A program made the position numbers and the translations under genes. The notes under the pieces were generated by a model. The model made no database searches. It worked only from the letters and a program-made list of their open reading frames with translations, and was not told where the DNA came from. From positions 155,603-219,602 of the forward strand of contig JAKFFG010000027.1 in NCBI GenBank assembly GCA_036675275.1: a DNA stretch of 64,000 bases, read 5' to 3'. This document shows positions 25,839 through 35,697 of the stretch, piece after piece. Positions within the stretch are counted from its first letter, which is position 1. Each line of letters opens with the position of its first letter. Source of the DNA: Pollutimonas sp036675275 (GTDB taxonomy: Bacteria > Pseudomonadota > Gammaproteobacteria > Burkholderiales > Burkholderiaceae_B).

Positions 25839-26483
25839 TTACTGAGTGCCGGTGCTGCCCGAACCTGTAGTGCTGCCCGAACCTGTAGTACCGCCCGTGG
25901 CAGGCGTCGATGCGCCCCCCGTGGTACCCGTTGCGCCCGCAGCATTGTCAGGCTGACCGGCGATAGCGCGCGCTGCCGCTGTGGCGTTTTCTTCAGTGCC
26001 CACCGCGAACACTAATTGACCCGAGGTAACTGGCGTGGTGTATCCCGGTGCCGCCATCATTGTGCGTCCGACCACCAATGCCAGGCGCTTATTCGGATTC
26101 TGGGTGGTGATGTCCGCGACCTTCTTTTTTCCCGCTTCGTTCAATTCCAACGCCAACAGACCTTCGCCCTGCTTGTTCGAGCCGGCTTGTATGCCGGACA
26201 GATCGGCACGGGTGATCACAGGCTGGGGGTTGACATAAAGCGTACCCGACTGAAGGTTGACAGGAGTCCAACCGGTCTGCAGCGTGGTGTCGGCCAAAAA
26301 TACCGCGACTGGGGCACCTTGCTCTTGTGCCTGCATATTGGTTTCGGGTTGTGGTGTGGTGACGCCTGGAGTCTGACTGGTCGTCGTCGTAGCCGTTTTG
26401 TCGGTGGGTACGGATTGGCAGGCGGCCAGGAATACCAAACTGGCGGGCGCGATGAAGCGGCCGAACGTACGAACAGTTTTCAT
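25839..26483 (-). CDS. Lipoprotein with a SecD P1-head-like domain
   Basis: A 214-residue predicted lipoprotein. The signal sequence ends in the lipobox LAAC (cysteine near residue 22). Residues 55-175 resemble the periplasmic P1 head subdomain of SecD: a long strand region followed by LLALELNEAGKKKVADITTQNPNKRLALVVGRTMMAAPGYTTPVTSGQLVF, which parallels the SecD pattern of L-T-x-E-G-A-x-K, then N-x-G-x-x-L-A-I-V-x-D-G-x-V-x-x-A-P, then I-x-x-G. The tail is a Gly/Ser/Thr repeat region. A GGGGGAAG site 5 bases before the second ATG decides the start. The role is unknown. Confidence 0.7.
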   Translation of the reverse strand: MKTVRTFGRFIAPASLVFLAACQSVPTDKTATTTTSQTPGVTTPQPETNMQAQEQGAPVAVFLADTTLQTGWTPVNLQSGTLYVNPQPVITRADLSGIQAGSNKQGEGLLALELNEAGKKKVADITTQNPNKRLALVVGRTMMAAPGYTTPVTSGQLVFAVGTEENATAAARAIAGQPDNAAGATGTTGGASTPATGGTTGSGSTTGSGSTGTQ

Positions 26484-26585
26484 GAAAACTTCCCCCAACA
26501 GATTAATCAACAGAGAAAAAGTTTAACAGGTAGCGCAGCGAAATTAAGTCAATCTCCGTCAATATGTGAAAAGTAGTGTCGAGGG

Positions 26586-28796
26586 CTATCGGGGTCGGCT
26601 TGCCCGTACTTCTACTCCCACTTCATCCAGGACCTTGCCACCCTTATCCAGCAGCTTTATACGGTGACGCCCCGGCTGCGGCAACCACGACGATTCAGCT
26701 CCAGAGCCCAGCACATCGGAGCCTAGCTTCCATGTCAAATTCCGTGATTCGTCCGTTTCGTGCGCCTTCAGCAGCACGCGCTGCTTTTCGGCCGGTATAT
26801 CGGGATCCAGCGCAAGTATAGTGCCCGAAACCGGCGAAAGAATGCGCGGCAAGCCGCGCTCTCGTTCATGCTCGGCCAGCTCGACGTACTTCAGGACCGA
26901 ATCTCCGATGAAGAAGTCGAGCCGGCGCGGCTCGATATTATTCTGAAAACTCACCATTGCAGAAGATACGCCGGCGGGCCTGGATGCCTGCACGCTTGGC
27001 AATGACTGGTGAAGATGGCTCATGATGTCATGCCATATCGGTCCGGCGCCTGAAACGCCTGATACATCCCGCATGCTGGCTCCGCCGCTGTTGCCCACCC
27101 ACACGCCAACGGTATAGCGGGCCGACCAGCCAACACACCAGTTATCGCGCATATCCTTGCTGGTTCCTGTCTTGACAGCGGACCAGAACGGCGTCGACAA
27201 CGGGCTGTCCAGACCAAAGGTTCTGGCGCGGGCCTGCCGGTCGGACAATATATCGCCCATAATCCAGGAGGCGGCAGGCGACATGATTTGTTGCGACTTG
27301 GGTAGTGCATGACCAACAGGGAAATATCGTGGCACCGAATAGTTGCCCATATTGGCGAGGGCGCGGTAAGCGTTGGCCAGCGAAAGCAGCGTTACGTCCG
27401 CACTACCCAGGGCCAAACTATAGCCATAGAAATCGCCGGTCTGAGTCAAGGGCAGCCCGAATGCTATCAAGCGGCGTGCAAACGAATCGGGAGTCACCAT
27501 AAGCAGGGTCCGCACAGCCGGAATGTTCAATGACGAAGCCAGCGCAGTGCGCACGCTCACCCACCCTGAAAAACGTTCGTCATAGTTCTGGGGAATATAC
27601 AGTCCATTCCCGGTCGGGAGATTCAAAGGCCCGTCGTCCAGCAGAGACACTGTCGTCAGGCGTCCCTGTTCCAATGCCTGGGCATACAGGAAAGGCTTTA
27701 GCGTCGATCCCGCCTGGCGCAATGCGCGCGCGTGGTCTACCCGCGATGCGGCCGAAAGATCACCTGACGAACCGACATAGGCCAACACTTCTCCCGTCTC
27801 GTTGTCCATGACAACCACGGCGGCATCGCGCACATTTGCCATACCCAGCGCCTGAAGCCTGCGGCCTATGCGCTGCAAGACAAAGCGTTGCAAGGCGGCG
27901 TCCAGCGACGTGGGCAAAGCCAGCCCCGGCGCCGGCGCGGCTTCAAGCTGTCCGATGACCAGGCGCGCAAAGTGTGGAGCCAAGTTACGGGTATCGGCCC
28001 ATGGCGCCGAGCGCCGCTCCAAGACCTGGTAGAGAAAGTCGCCCAGACCCTGGCATTCCTGTGCCATGCCCATATCGACAAGCAAGGCGCAGCTTCTTTG
28101 CTGCAACACCGGTAAAGTCGCATTGGGACCGCGCAGCAGTACGGCGGCAATCGCCGCCTCGCGGCCATTCAGACCGCTGGAATGTTTCTGGAACAACACG
28201 CGCGACAGCGCATCGACCCCCATCAACTCACCCCGGAATGCCGCCAGATTCAGATAAGCCTCGAGGATCTGCGCCTTGGTCCAGCTCTCTTCCATGGACA
28301 CTGCCTGCCACGCCTGATCGACTTTCTGGACTATGCCGCGACCTCCGGGGCCGCGGCGATACTCCTGGGCTATGAAGCCCAGCAACTGCATGGTCAAGGT
28401 GGAAGCGCCCCGGTGTTGGCTATGAAATAGATTTCCCCACCCCGCGGCCGCCACCGCACGCCAGTCCACACCCGGATGCGTGTAGAAGCGCCGGTCCTCG
28501 GATTGAATGACAGCACGCTGCAAAGCCACAGAGATGTCGCTCAGCTCGATCCAGTCGCCGCGCCTGGTCTGGAAATCGCTGCGCACTCGTCCGAGCAATT
28601 GCCCCGTTCGATCCAGCACCAGAATATCCGATGCCTGATAGCGGGCTCTTACCTCCTGATACGACGGCAAGGCGGCGATCGCCGGTCCGGCCGCGACGAA
28701 CATCAGCACAAAAAAGGCCAGCCATTTGCCCCGCGTGGCCGGGAGCCGCAAGATACTGTCCGAGCGAGTTTGCGGATCTACGCCCATATGCATCAA
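26586..28796 (-). CDS. pbpC: Penicillin-binding protein 1C
   Basis: A 736-residue bifunctional peptidoglycan synthase. A membrane anchor lies near residues 25-45. The GT51 glycosyltransferase domain has EDRRFYTHPGVDWRAV and GASTLTMQL. The transpeptidase domain has the S-x-x-K motif in QAGSTLKPF, SSLN as the second motif and VKTGT as the third. A C-terminal PBP1C domain of about 85 residues follows. Its ATG overlaps the stop of the alpha-2-macroglobulin gene by four bases. In other proteobacteria PBP1C and the alpha-2-macroglobulin-like protein are likewise encoded together and are thought to repair and guard the wall after attack. Confidence 0.96.
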   Translation of the reverse strand: MMHMGVDPQTRSDSILRLPATRGKWLAFFVLMFVAAGPAIAALPSYQEVRARYQASDILVLDRTGQLLGRVRSDFQTRRGDWIELSDISVALQRAVIQSEDRRFYTHPGVDWRAVAAAGWGNLFHSQHRGASTLTMQLLGFIAQEYRRGPGGRGIVQKVDQAWQAVSMEESWTKAQILEAYLNLAAFRGELMGVDALSRVLFQKHSSGLNGREAAIAAVLLRGPNATLPVLQQRSCALLVDMGMAQECQGLGDFLYQVLERRSAPWADTRNLAPHFARLVIGQLEAAPAPGLALPTSLDAALQRFVLQRIGRRLQALGMANVRDAAVVVMDNETGEVLAYVGSSGDLSAASRVDHARALRQAGSTLKPFLYAQALEQGRLTTVSLLDDGPLNLPTGNGLYIPQNYDERFSGWVSVRTALASSLNIPAVRTLLMVTPDSFARRLIAFGLPLTQTGDFYGYSLALGSADVTLLSLANAYRALANMGNYSVPRYFPVGHALPKSQQIMSPAASWIMGDILSDRQARARTFGLDSPLSTPFWSAVKTGTSKDMRDNWCVGWSARYTVGVWVGNSGGASMRDVSGVSGAGPIWHDIMSHLHQSLPSVQASRPAGVSSAMVSFQNNIEPRRLDFFIGDSVLKYVELAEHERERGLPRILSPVSGTILALDPDIPAEKQRVLLKAHETDESRNLTWKLGSDVLGSGAESSWLPQPGRHRIKLLDKGGKVLDEVGVEVRASRPR

Positions 28797-31700
28797 TCCA
28801 TTTCCCCGGGCCGCACGACCAGCGGTCCGAGGTTGGGCAGCTCACCGAATACATCCGGTTGGTACATGGCTTCCATGCGGGTGGGCGGCAACTGAAACTG
28901 CCCCGCCGTATTCAGCCGCACGGTGTATTCGATGGTCGTGTCGCCGGCAGGCAAGTATTCGTAGTAGGCTCGATAAGAATCAAAGCTGCGCTCTATAAAG
29001 CTTGGGGCCCGCGTACGCGTATCCGTTTCAGCCTGCGTGCCTATCGTGGAATCGCGCCCCAGGCCGCTACCCAGTATCGTGGCGCCCGCCGGTACAGGGT
29101 CGGTCAAGACCGCCCAGGTGCCGGGAGCCTTGGCCTTGATATCCAGCGTCACGCGGTACACATCGCCGCGCGACCAAATGCCCGGGACCGCTTGCGATAC
29201 AGGCTTGATGCGACGAGTAAGGTCATACCCCGACATCACCGGCCTGGTCACCGGCACTGCCGCCAGCGAGCTTACCGTTGCCCACGGACTGCCCTGTCCC
29301 TGGTGATCAAGAAGGAGCGTATCAGCTTGGGTAGCAGGCCACGGCTGCAAAAAGTCATGCGCCTGCACGCCGGCTTCCGGCATTGGCTGAGGCCACTTGA
29401 ACGTCTGCTCCTCCGTGCCCGATGCCAGACGTAGCTGTACGGTTCCAGCAACGGGTGCGCTCTCGTAATGCCTGGCGAACTTTTTAAGCGCAAGCGTGCC
29501 CAGCAGATTTGCCGTCGTGGTGTGCCATGCGCCCTGCGTCTGAAGACTCAACAAGCCCTGCACCAATTGCGGCATATCTTTTTCCCAGGCGGGCTGGCCG
29601 GCGACTGTCAGGATAAGCCTGGCAAGATTCGTTTCTGCGCTGACCATCAGCCACCACCAATTACTCTGCTCGTCGTTTCCGAATACCGAGCTTGTGCCGC
29701 GGACCAGAAGACGGGCCCGGATTATGTTCGCGGCCTGATCAAGCTTTGCCTGCTGCTGGCTGATACCGGGGACGCGCTGCAGTATGGCCATCCAGTCGAT
29801 AAGCGCCGACGTGGGCCAACCGTCCGGATTAATCGCAATGCTGTCCAACATGCGCGGCTTGACCAAGTCATAGCGGGACAGTGCCTCCAACGCCACAAGC
29901 TTGCGTACGTCCAGATCCTTGCGCGGTGCCCAGCGGTGCCGGGTCAGCTTGCCTTGCACAAATGCCATAAGACCACGTGTCATGGCCTGGCGGCTGCTTT
30001 CCGGGACGGCATACGGCAGTCCTACGCTTTGAGCTTCATGGCTGGCCACCAGCAGATACGCGGTAAGCACTTCGCTTCCCGCGTGCCCGCCGGGAAAATA
30101 CGCCACCAAGCCATCGCCATCCAGGTAGTCTGGCAAGCGGTGCATGATGTCGCGCCACTTCGCGGCTTCGTTCAAGCCAATAGCCTTGGAACTCTGCTGC
30201 TCCAAGCAGGTATACGAATAGTCGGTGAACCAGTCCTGGACACCAGACAAAGGCCCCGCCAGGCTGGACTGCACGTGCACCTTTAACCCACCGCGCGGCA
30301 TTCCGTTGCGATCGGTCAGCGCGCCCTTCGGCACCGATACAGGCAGACTGACGGAGGGCTGCTCCGAAGCCAGCCGCAAGAGCGTCGCCTGCCGCGTCTT
30401 CACGGGGACGGCGGGAATCACTTCCTGCCTGAACGCCAGCGTATCCGTTGCGGCACCGGATTTTTCGCGTGCACTGAAGATCCAGTCCAGATCGGTCTGC
30501 TGACCCCATGAACCTGGCTCGGGGGCCCGCATATCCCACGTCACGGTAGTGGCGGCGCCAGGCGCCAGTTCAACAGTCTGCGAGGCAAGGCTGCCCGCCG
30601 GCACGCCGGTGCCGGTATAAGTTGCCGAGACGTCCAGATGCATCGTTCTCTGAGTCGAATTGCGCACTGTCGCCATCGCCTGATAGTCATCGCCACCACG
30701 AATCACGGCCGGCAAGCCTGAAATGATTTGCAGATCCTGACTGCTGGCGATGCTGGTGCTGCCGGTGCCGAAGCGTTCGGCTCCGTAGTCGGCAACAGCG
30801 ACAAGCTTGAACCGCGTGATGGAGTCGTTGAGCGCAAGCGTGACCTGCGCCCTGCCCTGGGCGTCAAGCCGAACGTCGGGCTGCCATAACAACAGCGTAT
30901 CCAGCAACTCGCGGGTGGGACTCTTGCCTCCGCCGCCGCCCGCCGGCAAGGCCTTGCGCCCATAATGCCGGCGTCCGACAATTTCCGACTGTGCCGTTGC
31001 CGTTTCCACGCCATAACTGCGGAACTGGCGCATTGCCGACAGCAGGTTCCAGCTGTCGTTAGGCGCAAGTTCCAATAAGGCCTGATCCACTGCCGCGAAC
31101 GCAACCGTGCCGTGCGCAGCGGGTGAACCGTCGGGCAGAGTCACCTCGATCGTAACGTTTGCCTTTTCACGAAGCTGATATTCCTGCTTGTCGGCACTTA
31201 CCTTTACCTGCAATTGGTCCCGGCTGTCGGACACCCGAATTTCCGTCAGGCCGAAACGGAACGAAGGCTTGGCCAGGTCGATAAAGGCAGTCGGTGCAGG
31301 CGCAGGTCCTTCGGCCTGCATGAAGGCCTTGTACCAGGACTTGGGATGCTGCCAGCCCCAGGTGAAAAACGAATGCCACGGCACATCATGCACGCGCCCG
31401 CGCAACGCGAGTACCGACACATACACGTTAGGCCCCCATTCCGCCCTGACCGGAATGCGTATCGTGGGATCATTGCCTTGCAGCCTGACGACTTCTGTTT
31501 GCAGCACACCTTCACGCTCGACCGCGACCAGTGCCGTGGCGTGCCGAAACGGCATGCGAACCTGGAACTGCGCCGTCTCACCAGGCGCCCAGCTTTTCTT
31601 GGCAGGAATAATGTCGATACGATCATCGTTATCGCCGCCGAACCACAAGTCGTCGGCACCGGTTACCCACACCGTCGTTTGGGCACGAGACTCAAGACCC

Positions 31701-34700
31701 GCTGCATCCTTGGCCGTGGCAATCAACTGAACAGAGCCGCCATGATTCAACTGTACCGTGCAATCCAGCCGTCCCTGCGCGTTCGTCTTTCCTTCACACA
31801 CCGGACCGAGTTGGCGTGTTTCGATGCGATTGTCGTAGCTATAGAAGCCGCCCACCATGCGCTTGCGTGTGGAATAAGTGGTCCGTGCCACGGCCGTAAC
31901 CGTTATCGGGATATCGGCTTGCGGCTTGCCCGACGGCGTAAACGCTACGCTGCTCACTTGCGTGGACTTTCCCGCTTGCACCCAATTGCCGGCGCGTATG
32001 CCCGCCTGCACAGCCGCGGGCCATACAGAAACCGACTGAGCGAGCGTCTGGATCTCGCCGTTCGGGTCCGCAAAGCTTGCCTCGAACACCATGGTCTGTG
32101 GTTTAGTCACCGGCGGCAGCGATGCAATTTCCAGCCTGGCACCACCCTGCGCATCCAGCACCATGGCCTGCTTGTCCAGAAACAGCGATTGCTGTCCAGC
32201 CCCCTCTTCGCTCGCCGATTCGGCATCCGTATCTTCAGGCGCAGCGAAGGAATAATCGTCGAAGTCCGCAAAGCTTACCGCCCTGTCCCTGAGCACGCCG
32301 GAAATGCGTAACGGCAGCTTGCCTGCCGGACCACCCGAGATGTAAGAAAGCTGCACGTCGGCAGTCAGGGTTTTGGGCGCAATCAATATTTCGGACTCGC
32401 CGGCATCGCTGATTTTCAGTTGCCCTGTCAGCAGCGGAAGCTTGAACTCCTCAACACGAAACGAACTGCTGCCGTACCAGTTATTGTCGGCGTCTGTTAG
32501 CCGCGCCGCATAAACGCCCAATTCCGCGGTTTTCGGAATCGCCAGGGTATTGACCGCGTAGAGGCCTCCCGAGGACGTTTTCTGCCAGGATAGTGACTGA
32601 GTGTATTGCCGCCCGGAGCCCTCATGCTCGACGATCAGCTTATTCGGCAGGCTCTCCGTAGGCAGCGCCAAGCCGGCGCGCGTCTGCTCCCGAATAAAGT
32701 GCTTCATAGATACAGTTTCGCCGGCGCGCAACAAAGTGCGATCGAAAACCGTGTGTGTGATGACAGTGGGCTTGGGACTGGTGTCTGTGGGAACATTGAA
32801 GCGCCACGATTCAATGCCTTGATTCCAGTCCGAAAAGACGAAAGAAAAATCCGCCGCGCCATGCGCCAGCGGATGATCCGCCGCTATCCTTGCCGATACA
32901 TAAGTGCCGCTCAAGCCAGTATCCTGGCAATAGCCTGGTGCATCCAGCGGCTGCCGATGGTGCCAGATGCCATTGGCATCAGTCGTTCCCCGCGCCAGAG
33001 CCCTACCCGAACAGTCCAGAACAGTAATGGCCGCATCAGGCACAACCTGCCCATCGTCCAGTGTCGTGACCCAAGCCAGCATATCGTCACGGCCGGTCTT
33101 GATGTGCACCCCGAGATTGGTAACGAGCGCGGTCGTGCGCACGTACATCGGGCTTTCGGATGCCAACAAGGATAGGCCCAACTTGGCGGATTCCACCTCC
33201 AAGACATGAAAACCAGGCTGGTCTATCGGCACTCCTATCACTTCAAAAGGGCGCGGGCCCGCGGCATTGGCGCCAGGCAGCACCAGCTTCCTGGCGTCGG
33301 CTTGATTCTTCAGCACGGAAAAGCCGCGTGTATCGACACGAGGCTTGTCCTCGGAACGAGGCTGGCGGTCGGCCATAATATCGGCCAGTTGATTGGTGGT
33401 CCAGCGGCCGTCATCCAGTCTGCGCACACGGGCATACCAACGCAATACGTCAAGGTCGTCCTTGGGCGTATAGTCGCTGACCTTGCCCGCGGAGACGGCC
33501 AGTTCCTTGGTGCCCAGGGCGGACTCGACATTGCGCAAGGTCAAGGGAACACTGGCCGTGGACGCATTGTCTTCAAGACCCGGCGCATCGGAGAAACGTT
33601 CGACAATACCAAACGGCGCCGCGGCAAACTTTACCAGCGGCGGGAATGCCGCCGTCTGTATCGCCAAAGGAAACTGATCAGCATTGACCAGTGCTCGGCC
33701 CGCGTCGTCCTTCAGACCATCCGGCAGATGCAAAGTCAAAGAAGCAAGCTCCGGAAACGGCCCGTCAAAGCTCACTCGCGACATGCCGCCCTGGTAGGAG
33801 TCATCATCGGAAATTGCCGGCAGCCACTCCTGCGTTTCACTCTTCAAGCGCATCTTTCCGGCATCATCGCGAGCTATCGGCGCGGAGAAGCTTACGCTTA
33901 ACGCCGACACCGGCGTGCAGGGCATGCTGGAATTCTCGCGCTGGCACGTAAACGTAGCCTTGAATGCAGGCCGCACCTTGTAATCAAATACCTCCGCCTT
34001 GGTGCTGGCCGCCTTTGGCCGGTCTTTCGTGGCCGTAGAAACACCGGCCCCTATACTGAGCCGGACCCGGGCCTCCGCAGGCAAACGGCGCTTGCATTGC
34101 AACAACTGAACCGCTGCCGTGTCCATGGACTCGTCGCGCCCGGAATAAACGGCCTCCAACAGCGACTCCCGTGCATCACCGGTAATCAAACGCAGCGGCA
34201 CGGCCTCGCCCAGCCCGTCAACAAGGCAGCGTGCGTGAGCCAACAGCGAGTCGGGATCGACTTCGCCATTAAAGTGCAGAATAAACACCTGGTCTTCCGC
34301 GATGGTGTCGCCATAGGGCCGCGACTCCACGACCGCAGGACCGCCGGTCTGGAAGCTGAAGCTGGTTTTGCCGCTGAGGGATTCGTTCGTCAGAGTACGG
34401 AAATCCGGCCGGACCACAGTCGTGCAGCTGACGCCGGGAGCCAGTGTCGACTCAAATACATAGGTCCAGCGCCGTGCATCCAGCCAACGGCCCTGCCCTT
34501 GAACGTCGGGGTCGTTGCAGGCCACATCGACCGGAGCCGGAGCCTGGCCGTCCCCAAAAGCGGAAACGTCCGTATCAAAAGCAATTTTTACGCTCTGGAC
34601 CTTGGACACCGTGCCCTGCGGCGTCAGCTGAACGATCTTTGCCGCCCACACCGGCGTCACGCACAAGGCCCATGCCAACACTGCCGTCTTGATCCGCTTC

Positions 34701-34702
34701 AC
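28793..34702 (-). CDS. Bacterial alpha-2-macroglobulin (YfhM/MagD-type)
   Basis: A 1969-residue periplasmic protease trap of the large bacterial alpha-2-macroglobulin type. The signal peptide ends near residue 21 (VTPVWAA) and lacks a clear lipobox, unlike lipidated E. coli YfhM. Repeated macroglobulin beta-domains fill the first 1200 residues. The thioester motif CLEQ is intact (Cys at residue 1499, encoded at 30197-30208), so covalent trapping of proteases is expected. The complement-like helical domain and a receptor-like domain follow. It is translationally coupled to pbpC. Confidence 0.95.
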   Translation of the reverse strand: MKRIKTAVLAWALCVTPVWAAKIVQLTPQGTVSKVQSVKIAFDTDVSAFGDGQAPAPVDVACNDPDVQGQGRWLDARRWTYVFESTLAPGVSCTTVVRPDFRTLTNESLSGKTSFSFQTGGPAVVESRPYGDTIAEDQVFILHFNGEVDPDSLLAHARCLVDGLGEAVPLRLITGDARESLLEAVYSGRDESMDTAAVQLLQCKRRLPAEARVRLSIGAGVSTATKDRPKAASTKAEVFDYKVRPAFKATFTCQRENSSMPCTPVSALSVSFSAPIARDDAGKMRLKSETQEWLPAISDDDSYQGGMSRVSFDGPFPELASLTLHLPDGLKDDAGRALVNADQFPLAIQTAAFPPLVKFAAAPFGIVERFSDAPGLEDNASTASVPLTLRNVESALGTKELAVSAGKVSDYTPKDDLDVLRWYARVRRLDDGRWTTNQLADIMADRQPRSEDKPRVDTRGFSVLKNQADARKLVLPGANAAGPRPFEVIGVPIDQPGFHVLEVESAKLGLSLLASESPMYVRTTALVTNLGVHIKTGRDDMLAWVTTLDDGQVVPDAAITVLDCSGRALARGTTDANGIWHHRQPLDAPGYCQDTGLSGTYVSARIAADHPLAHGAADFSFVFSDWNQGIESWRFNVPTDTSPKPTVITHTVFDRTLLRAGETVSMKHFIREQTRAGLALPTESLPNKLIVEHEGSGRQYTQSLSWQKTSSGGLYAVNTLAIPKTAELGVYAARLTDADNNWYGSSSFRVEEFKLPLLTGQLKISDAGESEILIAPKTLTADVQLSYISGGPAGKLPLRISGVLRDRAVSFADFDDYSFAAPEDTDAESASEEGAGQQSLFLDKQAMVLDAQGGARLEIASLPPVTKPQTMVFEASFADPNGEIQTLAQSVSVWPAAVQAGIRAGNWVQAGKSTQVSSVAFTPSGKPQADIPITVTAVARTTYSTRKRMVGGFYSYDNRIETRQLGPVCEGKTNAQGRLDCTVQLNHGGSVQLIATAKDAAGLESRAQTTVWVTGADDLWFGGDNDDRIDIIPAKKSWAPGETAQFQVRMPFRHATALVAVEREGVLQTEVVRLQGNDPTIRIPVRAEWGPNVYVSVLALRGRVHDVPWHSFFTWGWQHPKSWYKAFMQAEGPAPAPTAFIDLAKPSFRFGLTEIRVSDSRDQLQVKVSADKQEYQLREKANVTIEVTLPDGSPAAHGTVAFAAVDQALLELAPNDSWNLLSAMRQFRSYGVETATAQSEIVGRRHYGRKALPAGGGGGKSPTRELLDTLLLWQPDVRLDAQGRAQVTLALNDSITRFKLVAVADYGAERFGTGSTSIASSQDLQIISGLPAVIRGGDDYQAMATVRNSTQRTMHLDVSATYTGTGVPAGSLASQTVELAPGAATTVTWDMRAPEPGSWGQQTDLDWIFSAREKSGAATDTLAFRQEVIPAVPVKTRQATLLRLASEQPSVSLPVSVPKGALTDRNGMPRGGLKVHVQSSLAGPLSGVQDWFTDYSYTCLEQQSSKAIGLNEAAKWRDIMHRLPDYLDGDGLVAYFPGGHAGSEVLTAYLLVASHEAQSVGLPYAVPESSRQAMTRGLMAFVQGKLTRHRWAPRKDLDVRKLVALEALSRYDLVKPRMLDSIAINPDGWPTSALIDWMAILQRVPGISQQQAKLDQAANIIRARLLVRGTSSVFGNDEQSNWWWLMVSAETNLARLILTVAGQPAWEKDMPQLVQGLLSLQTQGAWHTTTANLLGTLALKKFARHYESAPVAGTVQLRLASGTEEQTFKWPQPMPEAGVQAHDFLQPWPATQADTLLLDHQGQGSPWATVSSLAAVPVTRPVMSGYDLTRRIKPVSQAVPGIWSRGDVYRVTLDIKAKAPGTWAVLTDPVPAGATILGSGLGRDSTIGTQAETDTRTRAPSFIERSFDSYRAYYEYLPAGDTTIEYTVRLNTAGQFQLPPTRMEAMYQPDVFGELPNLGPLVVRPGEMD

Positions 34703-34880
34703 TAGACCTCTCCACCCGATTTTTCGGCCACAATACCACCGTTGGGAGGACGAGTCAGCTTATGCCGAACAGCCCACACCCGATAATGCGGCACGCTAGG
34801 CAAGTAATTGCGGTTTGTGTAATAATTGCGGGCTTATCGATAGGCAATCTGAAGCAGTAAATAGTTTGCCTGGCCGATAC

Positions 34881-34959
<79 letters not shown>

Positions 34960-34967
34960 GTAATACC

Positions 34968-34993
34968 AAGGCCTTCGAGACATCGAAGGCCTT
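34968..34993. terminator. Hairpin after the tRNA
   Basis: Perfect 11-bp arms AAGGCCTTCGA and TCGAAGGCCTT with a 4-base loop, followed by a weak T-rich run, 8 bases after the tRNA CCA. It is probably the tRNA terminator. If recombination occurred within the tRNA 3' end, the hairpin would be phage-borne. Confidence 0.65.
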
Positions 34994-35045
34994 ATTCTTG
35001 CTCCGCAAAAATAGGCTTGCTCCGCAAAACGAAAAATTAAGCCGG

Positions 35046-35243
35046 CTATTTGAGCGCATCCATTCTTTCAATAAGACCGTCCACAACCGAGCGGATCGCG
35101 CTCAGCCGGTAACGAAAATCCGACAAATCGCAGGCGTTCAGCGAAGGGTTCTTCTGACCGATGTTTGCCTTCGCCCGAAAATCGGCCCGGTGTATGACCG
35201 TACCGTCACTTCTTCCTACTGCTTTATTGCTTGCAAATTCCAT
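35046..35243 (-). CDS. Small hypothetical protein at the prophage edge
   Basis: A 65-residue product starting MEFASNKAVGRSDG and ending IRSVVDGLIERMDALK, with no signal peptide or membrane helix; the C-terminal 30 residues look like an amphipathic helix. An AGGGAAG site 3 bases before this ATG supports it over the ATG six codons upstream. It is divergent from the LexA-controlled pair. No family is recognised. Confidence 0.5.
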   Translation of the reverse strand: MEFASNKAVGRSDGTVIHRADFRAKANIGQKNPSLNACDLSDFRYRLSAIRSVVDGLIERMDALK

Positions 35244-35400
35244 GATCTTCCCTGGTACCAAAATATCGGCACACTCATCAGGATGACAAAGCCGTGCCAG
35301 TACTGAAGATTACCGGAGATGCTCTAAACCTAAAGCAAGGGTCTATTGCCGCTTTAGCCGAATTCCGAAAATTCAAAATTTTTCAAAGTCGTGGTAAAAC

Positions 35401-35420
35401 TACTGTGCATCAATACAGTA
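35401..35420 (+). promoter_or_regulatory. LexA (SOS) box upstream of the SRAP operon
   Basis: TACTGTGCATCAATACAGTA matches the LexA consensus TACTG-N10-CAGTA, with the CTGT-N8-ACAG core at 35403-35418. It ends 8 bases before the first gene of the pair. The box overlaps a possible -10 (TACAGT at 35414), so LexA would occlude transcription. Confidence 0.85.
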
Positions 35421-35428
35421 CTCAGACC

Positions 35429-35695
35429 ATGAAGCACGCTCCCCTCACCCATGCCCAGCTGCGCGTGATCCAAGATCGCAATAGGGACGATGCAGACACC
35501 ATGACGCTACTGCGCGAAATCAAACGCCTGCATGGAATATTGGACAACGCTTGGCAGGTGTTCGACCGGCTTCCGCCTGAGCCGCATAACTCACCGCTGG
35601 ACTTGCTCATTGGCTTGGTGAACAATCAGCCAAGCGTCAAAGAATCGCGAGCGAAATATGATCGGGTCGGCAGGATGAAACAAGAACGGGGGTAG
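35429..35695 (+). CDS. 88-residue hypothetical protein, SOS-controlled
   Basis: Starts MKHAPLTHAQLRVIQDRNRDD and is predicted mostly helical, with a long amphipathic central segment (TMTLLREIKRLHGILDNAWQVFDRL). No known domain. The open frame extends to 35294, but that start would place the LexA box inside the gene, so the ATG just after the box was chosen; no good ribosome-binding site precedes it and the message may be nearly leaderless. Its stop is 2 bases before the SRAP start, so the two form one SOS-induced unit. Confidence 0.6.
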   Translation: MKHAPLTHAQLRVIQDRNRDDADTMTLLREIKRLHGILDNAWQVFDRLPPEPHNSPLDLLIGLVNNQPSVKESRAKYDRVGRMKQERG

Positions 35696-35697
35696 CT

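Noticed and set aside
35294..35428. Upstream start for the 88-residue SOS gene
   Set aside because: It would put the LexA box inside the coding region and the added residues do not look protein-like; the ATG right after the box fits better.
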